64,000 nucleotides of DNA from Apostichopus japonicus (taxonomy: Eukaryota > Echinodermata > Holothuroidea > Aspidochirotida > Stichopodidae): NCBI RefSeq assembly GCF_037975245.1, contig NC_092577.1, positions 18,467,898 through 18,531,897 on the forward strand. Direction: 5' to 3'. The notes beneath the pieces were generated by a model. It ran no database searches. It was not told where the DNA came from and saw only the letters and a program-made list of their open reading frames with translations. The stretch's first letter is position 1. Each line of letters opens with the position of its first letter. The position numbers and the translations under genes are program-made. This document shows, piece by piece, positions 45,791-57,656 of this stretch.

Positions 45791-46058
45791 TTGTCCAGCT
45801 TAATGTTCTGTCCCTTTAACCCACTGTCTGGTACCATTTCTATTCACCCCTAGTAACCAATGCCTTGGCCCTCTCTCCTCTGCCAATGATAGCACAGGAA
45901 TACTGTTACTCCCTAACCTTCTTGACCCCTGCTACTGGTATGCAGGACTTTGGTAGCTCATATTATTATTAGGACTTTATCATATACAACCAAGCAGTAA
46001 GGATCAATATATAGATTAGTGTACAGGATATACTGTGTTGTGTGTTTTTCTAGGAACA
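45771..46058 (+). repeat. 5' LTR of gypsy element 2
   Basis: Ends TAGGAACA, followed by TTTTACTGGCGATGAGG, a primer-binding context common in this gypsy type. Its last about 75 bases (TACAACCAAGCAGTAAGGAT on) recur at 52144-52218. The start (TGTAATGTTC) is tentative and overlaps the likely HECT 3' end. Confidence 0.55.
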
Positions 46059-46115
46059 TTTTACTGGCGATGAGGTAAAGTCTGTGTTTTGATTTAACTT
46101 TCTCATTCTACCGTA

Positions 46116-46860
46116 ATGGCAGCCCAAGCAGCTTTACCATCATTTCCTCCACTGGATATTTCTGTGGACATCCATGCAATTGGACCACGTTGGAAAAAGT
46201 GGATCACCCGGTTTGAGAATTTTTTATTAGCTTTGGATATTAAAGACGACACACGCAAACGGGCCCTCCTCCTGCACTCTATTGGAGAAGCGGCCTATGA
46301 TGTGTTTCATACATTAACAGACCGTGGTGAAACCAAGGATTATGACAAAGCGGTAACAGCCTTATCAGACTACTTCACACCTCAACAGACCACAGAGTAG
46401 GAAGTGTACCTTTTTAGGTTGGCCAGACAAAAGGATGAGGAAACTGTCGACAATTATTACACGCGACTTAAGCAGTTGGCGTCGACATGCAAACTACGCA
46501 GATCAGCACTACGAGCACCTGTAAAACTGAATGATTTATTAGCAACTGCAAGAGCCATGGAATTATCACAGTTCCAAGCATCAGGAATCGATTCTGGTCA
46601 TTCTGAACCAGTTCGCAAAGTCACCTCACATAACACACAAAAACATAATCTCGGGAAGCCTAAGCAACCATCTTCAAGTACAAACCTAGTGTTAATTCTG
46701 TGGTGGGGTGTACCCACATCCTAATGGAAGGGATGGTTGCCCCGCCAGTGGAAAAACTTGCAACAGCTGTGGAAAGATTGGGCATTTTTCAAAACAGTGC
46801 CGATCTGCGGACGGAGCATTTTTCAAACAAAAGCAGAAACATAAGTAAAAACGCAAATTT
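46116..46860 (+). pseudogene. Gag of gypsy element 2, broken
   Basis: Starts MAAQAALPSFPPLDIS and carries a capsid-like RWKKWITRFENFLLALDI, LLLHSIGEAAYDVFHTL and YFTPQQ, then TAG, then LFRLARQKDEETVDNYYTRL. An internal deletion follows STCKL. In a shifted frame a CCHC knuckle [14 protein letters not shown] (46759-46800) is intact. Gag would bind and package RNA. Confidence 0.75.
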
Positions 46861-46878
46861 GGTTAACCATCACCAGAA

Positions 46879-47064
46879 ATGGTCAACCAAGTAGATGTGC
46901 ATGTTTCTGACTCGAGTGACGAGTACGTGTTCACCCTAAACAACAAGCATACTTCTGTTCACACTCCACATGCTAACATAACAGTGTGCGGAACCTCATT
47001 TTCCATGGTGTTGGACACCGGCGCAACAGTGAACATCCTGGATAAAAATTCGTTGAACAGCTGA
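46879..47064 (+). pseudogene. Aspartic protease of gypsy element 2
   Basis: Short frame with the active-site block FSMVLDTGATVNILDKN (DTG). It stops soon after, with the second half only traceable in shifted frames (PYGSKRSLPVSGPFEVEA near 47110-47160). Confidence 0.7.
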
Positions 47065-47255
47065 AACATCCTCCAAAGCTGAAATAATGCACCATGACCC
47101 TAATCCCTTATGGATCCAAAAGGTCACTTCCAGTATCAGGACCGTTTGAAGTTGAGGCAAGTTCACAATTGCGAAATTCTACGTCGTCGCAGGTAACTCA
47201 GGTGCTTTGTTAAGTTACCGAACAGCCAACGAACCTGGACTCATCCAACTTATCA

Positions 47256-48420
47256 ATGCGACATCATCATCATCATCGGAGACCGTTCCCGCAAATCTGG
47301 TACGTAAGCATTCTATTGTTTTCGGGGATCGATATATTGAAAGATTATAAAGTCAAGTTACACATTGAAAAGACCGTACAGCCAATTGCACAATCGCACA
47401 GGAGGATACCCTTCCACATCCGTAAAACGGTGGAAGCGGAATTGAAAATGCTTGAGGATAATGACATCATAGAGAAGGTTGATGGCCCGTGGGTGTCACC
47501 TGTTGTCGTAGTACCAAAGCCGCATGCACCTAACAAAATTCGTCTATGTGTAGACATGCGTCTTCCAAATCAGGCGATCAAACGGGAACGTCATGTCACC
47601 CTCACAGTAGACGAATTGATCCATGATCTCAGCGGATCAAGCGTCTTCTCAAAGTTACATCTTAATGCGGGATATCACCAGCTAGAGCTTGAACATCACC
47701 ACATTTTCGACCCATGTTTGCCTACGCCGATACAAGTGTCTAAGTTTGGGAATATCATCAGCTATTCCACAATGTTATCAGTCAAACACTCGAAGGCATT
47801 CCTGGTGTTTTGAATATCAGCGATGATATTTTAGTTTTCGGTAAAACCCCACAAGAGCACGATAAATCGCCAGCGCTCGTATTTCAACGCCTAAGTGAAA
47901 AGGTCTCACTTTAAACAAGCAGAAATGTCAGTTTAGTAAGGATTCATTGCAGTTTTTTGGATACGTGTTTACAGCTAATGGTATTTCGCCGGATCATAAA
48001 AAGGTGTCTGCTATTCAAGAAGCCTCACCACCTACAAATGTGAGCGAAGTGCGCAGTTTGCTTGCTACTGTGCGCGGTAGTGCTAACTACTGTGCTAACT
48101 ACAGTGCTAACTACTGTGTGCGGTTCATCTCAAATTACGCAATTACAACTGAGCCATTGCGTGAGTTACTTCATAAGAATGTAGTTTTCAAATGGGAGCA
48201 AAAGCATCAAAGTGCCCTCAAAACCTTGAAATCTAATCTCACAAGTGATACAGTTATGTCATATTTCGATCAAGGAAACCATACAGAATTAATCGTGGAT
48301 GCAAGTTCTGTAAGACTTGGTGCCATTCTAACACAGCGCAAACAGTCGCATGCTCAAGCACGTGTTGTTGCATAAGCCAGTCGAGCGTAATCTCCGGTTG
48401 AACAACGCTACTCTCAAACT
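47256..48420 (+). pseudogene. RT and start of RNase H, gypsy element 2
   Basis: Frame 47256-47813 has VQPIAQSHRRIPFH, IIEKVDGPWVSPVVVVPKP, RLCVDMRLPNQAI and FSKLHLNAGYHQLEL (RT motifs), then decays. The catalytic box survives as ISDDILVFGK (about 47816-47845), with Ser-Asp-Asp in place of the usual Y-x-D-D context. Frame 47947-48375 holds the tether (FFGYVFTANGISPD) and RNase H start (ELIVDASSVRLGAIL). A tandem slip of TGCTAACTAC near 48080-48115 adds ANYCANYSANYC. The LINE at 48425 cuts RNase H after DREAL. Confidence 0.8.
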
Positions 48421-48424
48421 GACC

Positions 48425-49540
48425 GAGAGGCATTAGTTTAGTTTAGTTTAGTAGAAAAAAGGATCAGGAGGGACACTTAAGTCCCCATCAAGGACCCTAT
48501 AAAGAGAGGGAAAAAACTGAAGACACAAACACTCAGACCCGATTACAATGCTTAAAGTGCTTGTCCAAAGCATTCTTAAACCTATTGACACTGCTTGCAA
48601 GTACAACTTTCTCAGGCAAACTATTCCACTCATTCACAACCCTATTAGAAAAAAAGTTATGCCGAATATTAATCCTACTATGCGATTTTTGAAGTTTAAG
48701 ACAATCACCTCTAGTACAACTACTGTTTGCCAACATGAAAAAGTCGGTAAAGGATAAATTGTCGTAACTATACACAATCTTGAAAACCTGGACCAAGTCC
48801 CCACGTAACCTCCTAAGCTCCAGTGTGGTGAGATTCAACAGTTGTAACCGCCTATAATAAGGAACCCTCTTTAAGGAACTAATCATCCTAGTAGCTCTCC
48901 TCTGGACCTTTTCAAGTACTTCCTTATCCTTAGCAAAATAAGGGTTCCAAGCCTGCACAGCATACTCCAGATGAGGCCTAACCAACTGCTTATAAAGCCT
49001 AACTACGATGTCCTCTTTCAGAAAACTGAAGTTCCTCTTGATCATACCTAAAACCCTATTACCTCTTTTAGCAGCTTCAAGACAATGTTTGGAAGGTTGC
49101 AGAGACGAGTCAATGTAGATACCTAGGTCTCTTTGAACAGAGACCTCCTGTAACTCCACACCATTTAGATTGTATGTAAACTTTTGGTTACTACTACCAA
49201 TGTGCATTACCTTACATTTATCAATATTAAAAAGCATTTGCCACCCCTGAGACCAGGAAAAAATCTTATCTTAATCCGCTTGAAATTTATCAGAATCGCT
49301 TTTGGAAGAGACCTCAGAATACAATTTGGTGTCATCAGCAAACTTCTTAGCTGTACACAAAATATCTCCGTCGATGTCATTTATATAGGCAACAAACAAC
49401 AGGGGACCTAATACAAACCCTTGTGGAACCCCACTAGTTGTCTGGGCATGTGAACATTTTCGGCTATACTTACACGGTGAGACATTCAAAGTCTTATCGG
49501 ACCATAAGCCCTTGGAATCCATCATAAAGAAACCGAAATC
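48425..49540 (-). pseudogene. LINE (CR1/L2-like) RT 3' half inserted in gypsy 2
   Basis: Minus-strand frames 49525-49271 ([30 protein letters not shown]) and 49237-48533 (FNIDKCKVMHIGS, DLGIYIDSSLQ, LVRPHLEYAVQAWNPYF, LQLLNLTTLELRRLRGDL) are in the same register with one TAA between. They are RT motifs from the catalytic FADD to the C-terminus. The 5' part is missing; the 3' end carries (TAAAC)n (GTTTAGTTTAGTTTAG on +, from 48435). No target-site duplication is visible, as usual for CR1/L2. Confidence 0.85.
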
Positions 49541-49705
49541 TCACCCACCAGCACTGTTAGAACGGTGGAATTAGCGACTGCAAGATTACAATTTCAAATT
49601 GCCGTACAAACCTGGTTAAGGACAATCCTGCGGAATATATGTCACGTCATCCCATACCAGAAGGGAGCACTGACAATTCAATTCGCATGACCCAAGCTGC
49701 AGAGG
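49541..49705 (+). pseudogene. Gypsy 2 RNase H end/connection
   Basis: Resumes as [28 protein letters not shown] and, after a shift, PAEYMSRHPIPEG, the segment linking RNase H to integrase. About 150 bases of RNase H expected between DREAL and here are gone. Confidence 0.7.
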
Positions 49706-50751
49706 GTTTCTTTTTTCGACACCACTGGCCCGGATCCTTTTCCAATAACCGGCCAAAGGCGACACGCCCTTCTGGGGTCTATACTCAGATTGGTGACTCT
49801 CTTCGTAGAATCAAAGAAGAGGGTGGGCCACATGTTCTGCTGAACGTGGCCCCCTCTGTGTTATACCCAGCATTGTTTCGTTCAATGCTCGCGCATGTGT
49901 GCCCGTCGGCTTGCCGGACCGCCATCTCTCCAGATGTGTGGCGGTCTGTGTGTTGCAAGTCACTAGATAGCCGTCTCAGGGACTTGGCGTGGAGGATTGC
50001 ACATGGGGTCCTCATCACTAACCATTTTCGCCTAGTCAGGTGGCGATTAGGTGATGGGATTTGTCCCCGTGTGGGCTGTAAAGCCATCGAGACTATGCAA
50101 CACCTTTTGCTGGAGTGTCCCGTTGTCCGGTTGGTGTGGGATTGGTTTCACGCCTTCGTTATTGGTGTTATTGGTTGCACACAGTGGGCCATTAGTAGTG
50201 ATTTTGTTTTGTATGGTTTGTTGCCCCCTGTGTGCCCAACCTGGGTTAGGGATCTGCTGTTGTTGTTTGCCGCTGTCATCAGGAGACACATCTGGAACAG
50301 CAGATGCCGCCTAGTTTTCGACGGGGACGTCTGGAGGGCAGAGGATGTTGTCCCCCTCGTGCAGAGTGACATCAGGTTGCGCATGGAGGCGGACCATGCA
50401 CGGCTTCCCGACACTGCCTTTCGTAGACGCTGGCGCAAGCCCGTCGTCTACTATCGGGACGGCGTTCCCCGGATGAAATTTTGAGTTAGTTGGTAGGTGT
50501 GGGGGCTGTGTGGTCGTTACATATTATAGGTTGGTTTAATTTTTTCTTTGTGGTTTGGGGTTGGCTTTTTGGGGCCTGTTTGTAGTGTGTTATTTGTTTT
50601 GCTTCTGTTGGCCTTTGGGTCCGTGCCCTTTTCGCGTCACGTTAAACGCTGCGTTAGTGAGAGATTGATGGGTTTCAGTTGTTGCTTTACAGACTGGGTT
50701 TGTTTTTGGTTTTGTTGACCTTTGGTCCGTTTCTTAGCACGTAAAAAGCCC
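49706..50751 (+). pseudogene. LINE C-terminal copy (L1/Tx1-like) with 10-bp TSD
   Basis: Carries VLYPALFRSMLAHVCPS, RLRDLAWRIAHGVL, RWRLGDGICPRVGC, ETMQHLLLECPVVRLVWDWF (zf-RVT) and a full tail ending KF at 50484. Flanked by GCTGCAGAGG at 49696-49705 and 50752-50761. The 3' terminus reads CACGTAAAAAGC, shared with the next copy. Its frame is open into the gypsy sequence on the left, creating a chimeric frame (49639-50484). Confidence 0.85.
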
Positions 50752-50787
50752 GCTGCAGAGGAACATGTTAACTTCCTACTGGAACAG

Positions 50788-51252
50788 GGCAGGGCTTTAT
50801 TTTATATGGGGTAGACCCTCCAGTTTGTTCGCTTGCTGTGTTGCACCGCATAATTTTTGTTTGCTCTATTGTAAAAAAAAACATGCTTGGCGGAATAGAT
50901 GTAATGTGGTTTTTAGGGGGAAATTTGCCAATTGGCAGGCAGTTCTGGAGGCGGTGAAGTCTGACACTCGCCTTCAGGTTGAAGGCGATTTTCGCCGTTT
51001 ATCTGGGGCTGCCTTTTTTGGACGCTGGTGTGCTGGGGAGGGGTTTTTCGTTTCGATGCGCGCGGGTCGTCCTTTTGTAGTTTTTGGAATGTTTCAGTGG
51101 GGGGTTGAGCGTTTTGTCTCTGCAGGTCGGCGGGCGTATTTTTTTTTTGGGCTCGCTTGACCTGAGTTTCGTTTGTCAGAATGGGATGGTTCGGTAGTGC
51201 CGTTTGGCCGTCACGTTTTGTATCCCGCATGGTGGGTCACGTAAAAAGCACA
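50788..51252 (+). pseudogene. Second LINE tail copy with 14-bp TSD
   Basis: Reads YFIWGRPSSLFACCVAPH, NRCNVVFRGKFANWQAVLEA and RLSGAAFFGRWC, nearly the same as 19600-19990. Flanked by TCCTACTGGAACAG at 50774-50787 and 51253-51266. Ends CACGTAAAAAGCACA. Heavily 5'-truncated. Confidence 0.85.
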
Positions 51253-52146
51253 TCCTACTGGAACAGTCGGTCACGAAAGCGACGACTGTTAAAGGAAATT
51301 CGAGTTGCAAGTTGCGAGTTGCAAGTTTGTGAGTCAGTAGCGCAGTCGTTGATAACACATGGCAGCAAATTCTTCGCGAATGTTCGGATGCTATGATTCG
51401 CATGCTACGATTCGCAAGTTTTATAACATACGTGATGAGCGAAGAAGGACATCTTACTACGCGGATCACGGGTCGTACGTGATACGGAAACCACTCCAAA
51501 TGCATGTCTTGAAACTAGCGCATGAAGGTCATCGGGGACTTGTAAAAACAAAGCAGCCTACTTCGTGAAAAAGTCTGGTTTCCGGATATTGACAAACAGG
51601 CTCAAGAACTAGTCAGTGCTTACCATGTAACGCGACAACCCCTGAGAGGAGTCAGGAGTGTGTAAACATGTCCGAGCTACCCGCAGCTCCATCGGTTTTT
51701 GTGGACCTTTTCCATCCGGAGATTATTTCTTAGTAGTCATTGATGACTACTCGCGATATCCTATTGTGGAAATCCTATTGTGAAAAGTCCACATCGGCCA
51801 ATGCCACTATTCCCATCATTGACAAAGTTTTCTCAACATTCGGTATTCCCCAAGTTGTCAAATCCGACAACGGACCACCTTTTCAAGGAAATGACTTTAG
51901 CAAAGAAAGATATACCCCGTTTGGACACAATCCAGCGCTACTGCGGAACGCTTTATGCGAACAGTAGAAAAGACTATTCGTGCCGCGGTGATCAACAACA
52001 ATCGATCATGGCGTCAGGAACTGCATGTATTTCTACGCAACTACCGTGCAACGCCCCACTCCTTAACCAAAATTTCACCCGCGGAACTTTTATTCGGACG
52101 AAAGTTACGGTTAAACTCCCACAAGAAGAAGCGATTCCATTGCTAT
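51253..52146 (+). pseudogene. Integrase of gypsy element 2, broken
   Basis: H2C2-type start KLAHEGHRGLVKTK (the Cys pair is lost, YHVTRQ), then KVFSTFGIPQVVKSDNGPPF (second catalytic Asp) and, in another frame, ELHVFLRNYRATPHS and SPAELLFGRKLR. The segment with the catalytic Glu is reduced. Several stops and shifts. It runs directly into LTR sequence at 52144. Confidence 0.75.
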
Positions 52147-52218
52147 ACAACCAAGCAGTAAGGATCAATATATAGATAGTGTACAGGATATACTGTGTTG
52201 TCTGTTTTTATAGGAACA
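52144..52218 (+). repeat. 3' LTR fragment of gypsy element 2
   Basis: TACAACCAAGCAGTAAGGAT through TAGGAACA matches 45983-46058 with few differences. The first about 210 bases of the LTR are missing. Confidence 0.8.
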
Positions 52219-52540
52219 TTATACTAATGAATACTCGTATCAATATACGCTACTGTAAATTGATCCACCTCTCGCAAGTGTAGAAACTCACATACCAGAC
52301 ACTGCATAGAACTATGTAATGGTAGTACTGCTGCTGTTAGCAATGCACTAGGGTAGTTACATGTCATGCCTATTAGGCCTATATTGTTCACTAGTGCATC
52401 ACTTAAGTTATTGAGATAAGCTAATCCTTGTCAGGTCACATCACAATTTTTCACCTACATTATAACCATGCATCTAGCATGAGTATTCCTGTAATGTACA
52501 TAAACATTGGATACATTTGAGGTCATGTTACTGTTTTTGA
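52219..52540. other. Nothing seen
   Basis: AT-rich spacer between the LTR fragment and the dispersed repeat. Confidence 0.4.
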
Positions 52541-54290
52541 TTCCTTGCCAGAGGCAAAAGGAATCTATGCAGTGACGCTTGTGTGTATGTGTGTGTGTGT
52601 GTCTTTGACACCGCTTGTAAACACGATATATCAAGAAGTTTAACTTTGATGAAGCTCATACTTGGTATTTAGATCCACTATGGTGAGTTCTCGGTCCCCA
52701 TTGTTTTGGAGTCAGGTCAACAGAGGTCGAAGAGTAAAAATCTTATAAAGACAATAACTTGACAAGGTGAACTAGGAATGAAGTTGATACTTAGTATATA
52801 TGTTTCCCATATAGAGTTGTAGGTCCCTACTGATTTTGGTGGAGGTCAAAGGTCATTTGAAGTCAACAGGGGTCAAACATTCAATGGTAGCTGGTAATCA
52901 TGATATCTGAAAAAGTTCAACTTGGATTAATTTCATCCTTGGTATGTGGGTTGGCCTTGGTGAGTAGTTGCACCATATTGACTATGTTGGAGGTCAAAGG
53001 TTATTTCAGGTCAACAGGGGTCAAAACCTGAAAACCCTGTAACCACAATAACTCAGCAGTGCCAACTTAGATTGATCTCATACATGGTATGTGGGTTAGC
53101 TGTAGTAAATAGATGAACCATATTGATTGTTGTAGAGGTCAACAGGGGTCAAACATTGAAAACTTTCTAACCACCATACCTCGGCAGTGCCAACTCGAAT
53201 TGGTCTCATACTTAGTATGTGGGTTGGCTTCGGTGAGTAGATGAAACATATTGATTATGTTGGAGGTCAAAGGTTATTTCAGGTCAACAGGGGTCATTAC
53301 CTGAAACCTTGTTACCAATATAACTCAGCAGTGCCAACTTAGATTGATCTCATACATGGTATGTGGGTTAGCCTTAGTGAATAGATAACCATATTGATTG
53401 GTGTAGATATTGATTGGTGTAGAGGTCAAAGGTCAGTTGGGTCAACAGGGTAAAACATTGTAACCACAATAAATCAGCAGTGCCAACTTAGATTGATCTC
53501 ACACGTTGTATGTGTGTTAGTCGTAGTGAGTAGATGAACCATATTAATTGTTGTAGAAGTTCAAGGATCATTTGGGGCAACAGGAGTCAAACATGGAAAA
53601 CTTTGTAACCACCAGAACTCCGCAGTGCCAACTTGGATTGATCCCATACTTAGTATGTGGGTTTGCCCGAGGGAGTACATGAAACATATCGATTATGTTG
53701 GAAGTCAAAGGTCATTTGGGGTCAACCGGGGTAAAACATTGTAACCACCATAACTTGGCAGTGCCAACTTCAATTGATCTCATACTTGGACATGTAGAAT
53801 TTGATCTCATTGATATTCATGAGTGGTGGAGCTTAAACAATATTTTGACAATTGAGTTTGTGAACATAATAACTGAAGAAGTTCAACTGTGATGAAGTTC
53901 ATACTTGATATGTAGGTTCATCTCAGAAAGTACACTCTCATTGTTTTCGGTATTGGTGGCATGAATATAAAAGTAGGCAGGGCTTAGAGTGAATTTCCTC
54001 CAACTTCAATAACATCAATATCTCCATAACTGTCAAATTTTTTCCAACTTAAGTGTGGTTGTGGGACACTTAAGCCATTAAATATCTAAAATTGGATCTC
54101 ATTGATTGATAATCATGAGTTGGCGGAGCTTAAATTTAGCTTTTAAACAAGGTCATCTAACCTTTGGATAAATCTGACACTTAAGTTTTCCCATTGTGAG
54201 CGTACAACCATCAATACTACTTTTGTATAAGGTCACATATCATTAAATACAAAGGCAAAGAAACACAAAGCCATTAGCTTTCTTGTTTAT
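52540..54290 (+). repeat. Dispersed repeat with internal 140-bp tandem units and DR1 motifs
   Basis: Starts TTCCTTGCCAGAGGCAAAAG and ends AAAGCCATTAGCTTTCTTG. Six or so internal units (TGGGTTGGCCTTGGTGAGTAG, then ACCATATTGATT and GTTGGAGGTCAAAGGTCA; starts near 52950, 53092, 53221, 53363, 53514, 53660) have about 140-base period. AGGTCAAAGGTCA, two AGGTCA with one spacer base, is exact in units near 52852 and 53421; others differ by one base. No coding frame. Other copies lie at 12045, 42430, 57880 and 60950. Confidence 0.8.
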
Positions 54291-54479
54291 TATATATATT
54301 AAAACCATGATTTTACCTTCAGGCTGCCAGCATTAGTATATCCGGTGATAATATAGATATATTGTAATTTGCTATGTGTGTGCATGCCATCAATGCATTA
54401 GACCTTTAGGGAGATGGCTACTTCGTCCCACCACAACAGTACATGCCTGACCTCCCTCATTTTACCTCCAGCATAATAA

Positions 54480-55560
54480 ACATTATTGTATGATTGTCTT
54501 TCTTTTCATTTTACATTATTCACTAGTGCATAGCTTTGGTTATTGAGATCGGACAATTACTTGTCAGGTCATGTCGATGATTTTCATTGCATATCACCCT
54601 GTTAATAATTTGCTATGTGCGTACGTGCATGCTTTCAATATTGGTTTTATTGTTGTATTGTTTTGCAATTTCTTTTACCTACATATTACATTATTTACTT
54701 GTACATAGCTTTGGTCCTTGAGATCACACCATGTCAGGTCACTGTTTCTTGTTACATATTATATATTGTTATTTAATATCATCCTCATATCTACCTTCAG
54801 CATTCCATACATAAACATTTAATATATTGCAACTTTGCCATGTTTGCCTTCAATGCCTTAAGGTGGACCTTTTTGGGGATGTCACTTTGGGGGTTATAAA
54901 AACGGTCATGTTGCTATTTTCCGTACATATCACATTGTTAATATATGTCCGTCATTTCACCTTGAGACAAAGCCTTTCAGGAAATACTTACTGACCATTA
55001 TTGCCAGATCTTGCCCCCTCCATTTGTCTTACATAATAAATTTCAGACCTTCATGTGTGGTTGTGTAATTATTGTATGATTATGTCTTTCTTTTTCATGT
55101 TACATTATTCACTAGTTCATAGCTTTGGTTATTGAGATCAGACAAATACATGTCATGTCGATGTTTTTTATTGCATATCACCTTTCTTGTAATTTGTAAC
55201 GTGTGTGTGCATGCTGTAATTGATTGCTATTATTATTGTAAGGTTTGGCCATCTCTTTCACTTTCATGTTACATTATTTACTTCTAAATAGCTTTGGTCC
55301 TTGAGATCAGACCATGTCAGGTCACTGTTCCTTGTTACATATTATATATTGTTATTAAATATAATCCTCATATCTACCTTGAGCATTCCATACATAAAGA
55401 TTTAATATAATGCAACTTTGCACTAAGGAGGACCTTTTGGGGATGTGACTTAAGGGGTTGAAAAAAAAAGGTCATGTTGCTATTTTCCGTACATATCACA
55501 TTGTTAATATATGTCCGTCATTTCACTTTCAGACTTAATGTCCATTATTGTCAGGTCTTG
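54480..55560 (+). repeat. 587-bp tandem duplication
   Basis: TTACATTATTCACTAGT(G/T)CATAG at about 54512 and 55102; CCATGTCAGGTCACTGTT at 54727 and 55313; CCGTACATATCACATTG at 54921 and 55487. The copies are diverged by point changes and small indels, so the duplication is old. Confidence 0.8.
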
Positions 55561-55669
55561 CCCCCCATTTGTCTTACATATTAACTCTCGTGTCACCACT
55601 TGTTCCATGAGCTTTTTTAACTGTGAAGTTTCACTTCGCTAAATGATATATTTTATATATTCTTCTTTG

Positions 55670-56195
55670 TAATTGCTTAGCTTAATACATAACCAAGTGG
55701 TTTTTAAGGTACCCTATATAATGAATGGGTATGATTCATTTTAGTAAAAATTTATGAAAATTCAGCTTTCGTAGTTTTTTTATGTAACTAGGCTGATTAA
55801 CGACTGTGTTTAATGGTACTAACAAATCTGGGATAAGATGTTCATTCCACCTTGTGGCTTAACCATGTGATACTCATTGCCCTGTCCTGCCTTGGGATGT
55901 GGTAGTCATGAGTACTTAACATGAGTACTTAATATTGTATTTACTTAGATTGGTACATAACCAAGTGCTTTTTCGGGTACCCTATATATTGATATGAGTA
56001 TGACTCATTTTACTATCAATGTATTAAAAATTAGCTCTCAGAGTTTTTGAAGTAGCTAGGCTAAGTAATGACTATGTGTTAATGGTACTGAAACAAGGAT
56101 CTGGGATGAGAGGTACATCCCACCTTGTGGCTTCAGCATGTGGTACTCATTGCCCTGTCCTGCCTTGGGATGTGGTAGTCATGTGGTAGTCAGTC
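55670..56195 (+). repeat. About 255-bp tandem duplication
   Basis: GTACATAACCAAGTGCTTTTT/ATACATAACCAAGTGGTTTTT start the two copies (55684, 55952) and CCCTGTCCTGCCTTGGGATG (55880, 56152) ends them. Confidence 0.8.
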
Positions 56196-57190
56196 ATTCA
56201 GCAATGTCATGTGGTAATGACAACTTGTTTTAGGTCACTTCTTCAGCTTTCATATGTATTCTCTGTTTTGAGAAATGCAAATATGTTTTAAAAACAAAGA
56301 TGTTTCTGAAAAAATAACATGAAAAACACAAACATAGTATAATCACTTTTGGTTTATTCATGATTCAGTGTGTGACAACCAGATTTCAGTATACCATTGC
56401 ATAAGAATAACAGTGAATGAACTGATAATTAATTCTGTTAGTGAATTCTAGGGTGAGCTACATCTTCTATTTCACTTGCCACCATGACACACACAAACAG
56501 ATGAAATGTATAAATACAAACCAATCAGATATCTTTCCTTTTATGACTGGAAGCTGGATGCTGTGGACATTTTGTTTTCATTAACACGGGTTGCAAGAGG
56601 CACACATACCAGCAAAATATGAAACGGGTGATACATATCTGTTGAAACCTTGCCGGTGTCTTGAGGAATGTACGCAATCAGGCTGGCATGTGGTTTGCTG
56701 GTAGTGAGGTAATGAACCGTAATTTTAGAGGTGAAATTCATAAAACCTTGTAACCAGGCTAACTCAATCTTATTTTGGTAGAGGTCATGAGGTCAAAAAC
56801 TGGTAGCATTTTAACCATGCCAGCTAGCTGGCATGGTTAAAAGATTTGCAGTTTGCTAGTAGCAGTGCAAATTTTGATGAATTTCACACTTAGTTCGTAA
56901 ATCTACTGAATTGTTATGTCAAAGATATTTGAGGTCATCTGAAAACCTCGTTACCATACCAGTTTACACAAGTAATATTGTATGAATCTCATACATGGTA
57001 TGGTTTCTTTACACAGTAAATGAACCCTACTATGTATGTATACAGTAGACATACATACAGGAATACATAGAGCATGCAAAAATGTATTGCATATTTCTGC
57101 AAGCCAATGACTAAACAGTATGGTACGTGTGTACGAGACCCAAAGCAAGCCATTTTTTAGCTCATATAGCGGGTCCTATGGGGTGTTTAT
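56196..57190. other. No gene seen
   Basis: AT-rich. Short minus frames 56541-56741 and 56951-57148 have no recognised content. A GAGGTCATGAGGTCAAAA trace occurs at 56781. CCAGCTAGCTGG is a small palindrome (56820-56831). Confidence 0.4.
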
Positions 57191-57199
57191 GTCAAAGGT

Positions 57200-57275
57200 C
57201 GCACCATCACAATAACTCACACCAGCATGCTGGTATGAGCTAAACTAGAGCACCAATGGTGCAGTAGCTCATACC
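57200..57275 (-). repeat. Inverted fragment of the AGCTCATACCAG family
   Basis: CTCACACCAGCATGCTGGTATGAGC is a near-palindrome, followed by CTAGAGCACCAATGGTGCAG, the reverse complement of sequence at 43747. Confidence 0.65.
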
Positions 57276-57656
57276 AGATTGATCATTTGGACAAGTGCTT
57301 CCTAATAAATGAGCCTGTTGGATTTTTTAACTCAATAGGGATGACTTTTATACCAAGTATCATGTTTGTCGAGTCTAGCATTATCTTGTTTACAAAGTTT
57401 TCATATTTTTTCTGAAATGACCTTTGACCACTACCAAATACAATAAGCTTTTTTGTACTCCATATGGGAACCTGTCATGGATCATGATCACCAACCTTTA
57501 ATAACAGACAATTACTAAGGAGAAGCGTCACCCCTCATGGCCCATAGATGACCTCTGAACTTTAATTATCAAACACCCACTGTCCCGTAGCTAGACGAGA
57601 CTAGTGGTTCAAGAACCGCCTTGTTTTGTTATTACCTAAACTGAGAACAATCATTT

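Noticed and set aside
47816-47845. Active gypsy RT judged from the surviving SDD box
   Set aside because: Surrounding frame is lost on both sides and the preceding residue context is altered.
52900-53800. Regular repeats that could suggest a CRISPR array
   Set aside because: Units are about 140 bp, diverged and without unique spacers; the genome is eukaryotic.
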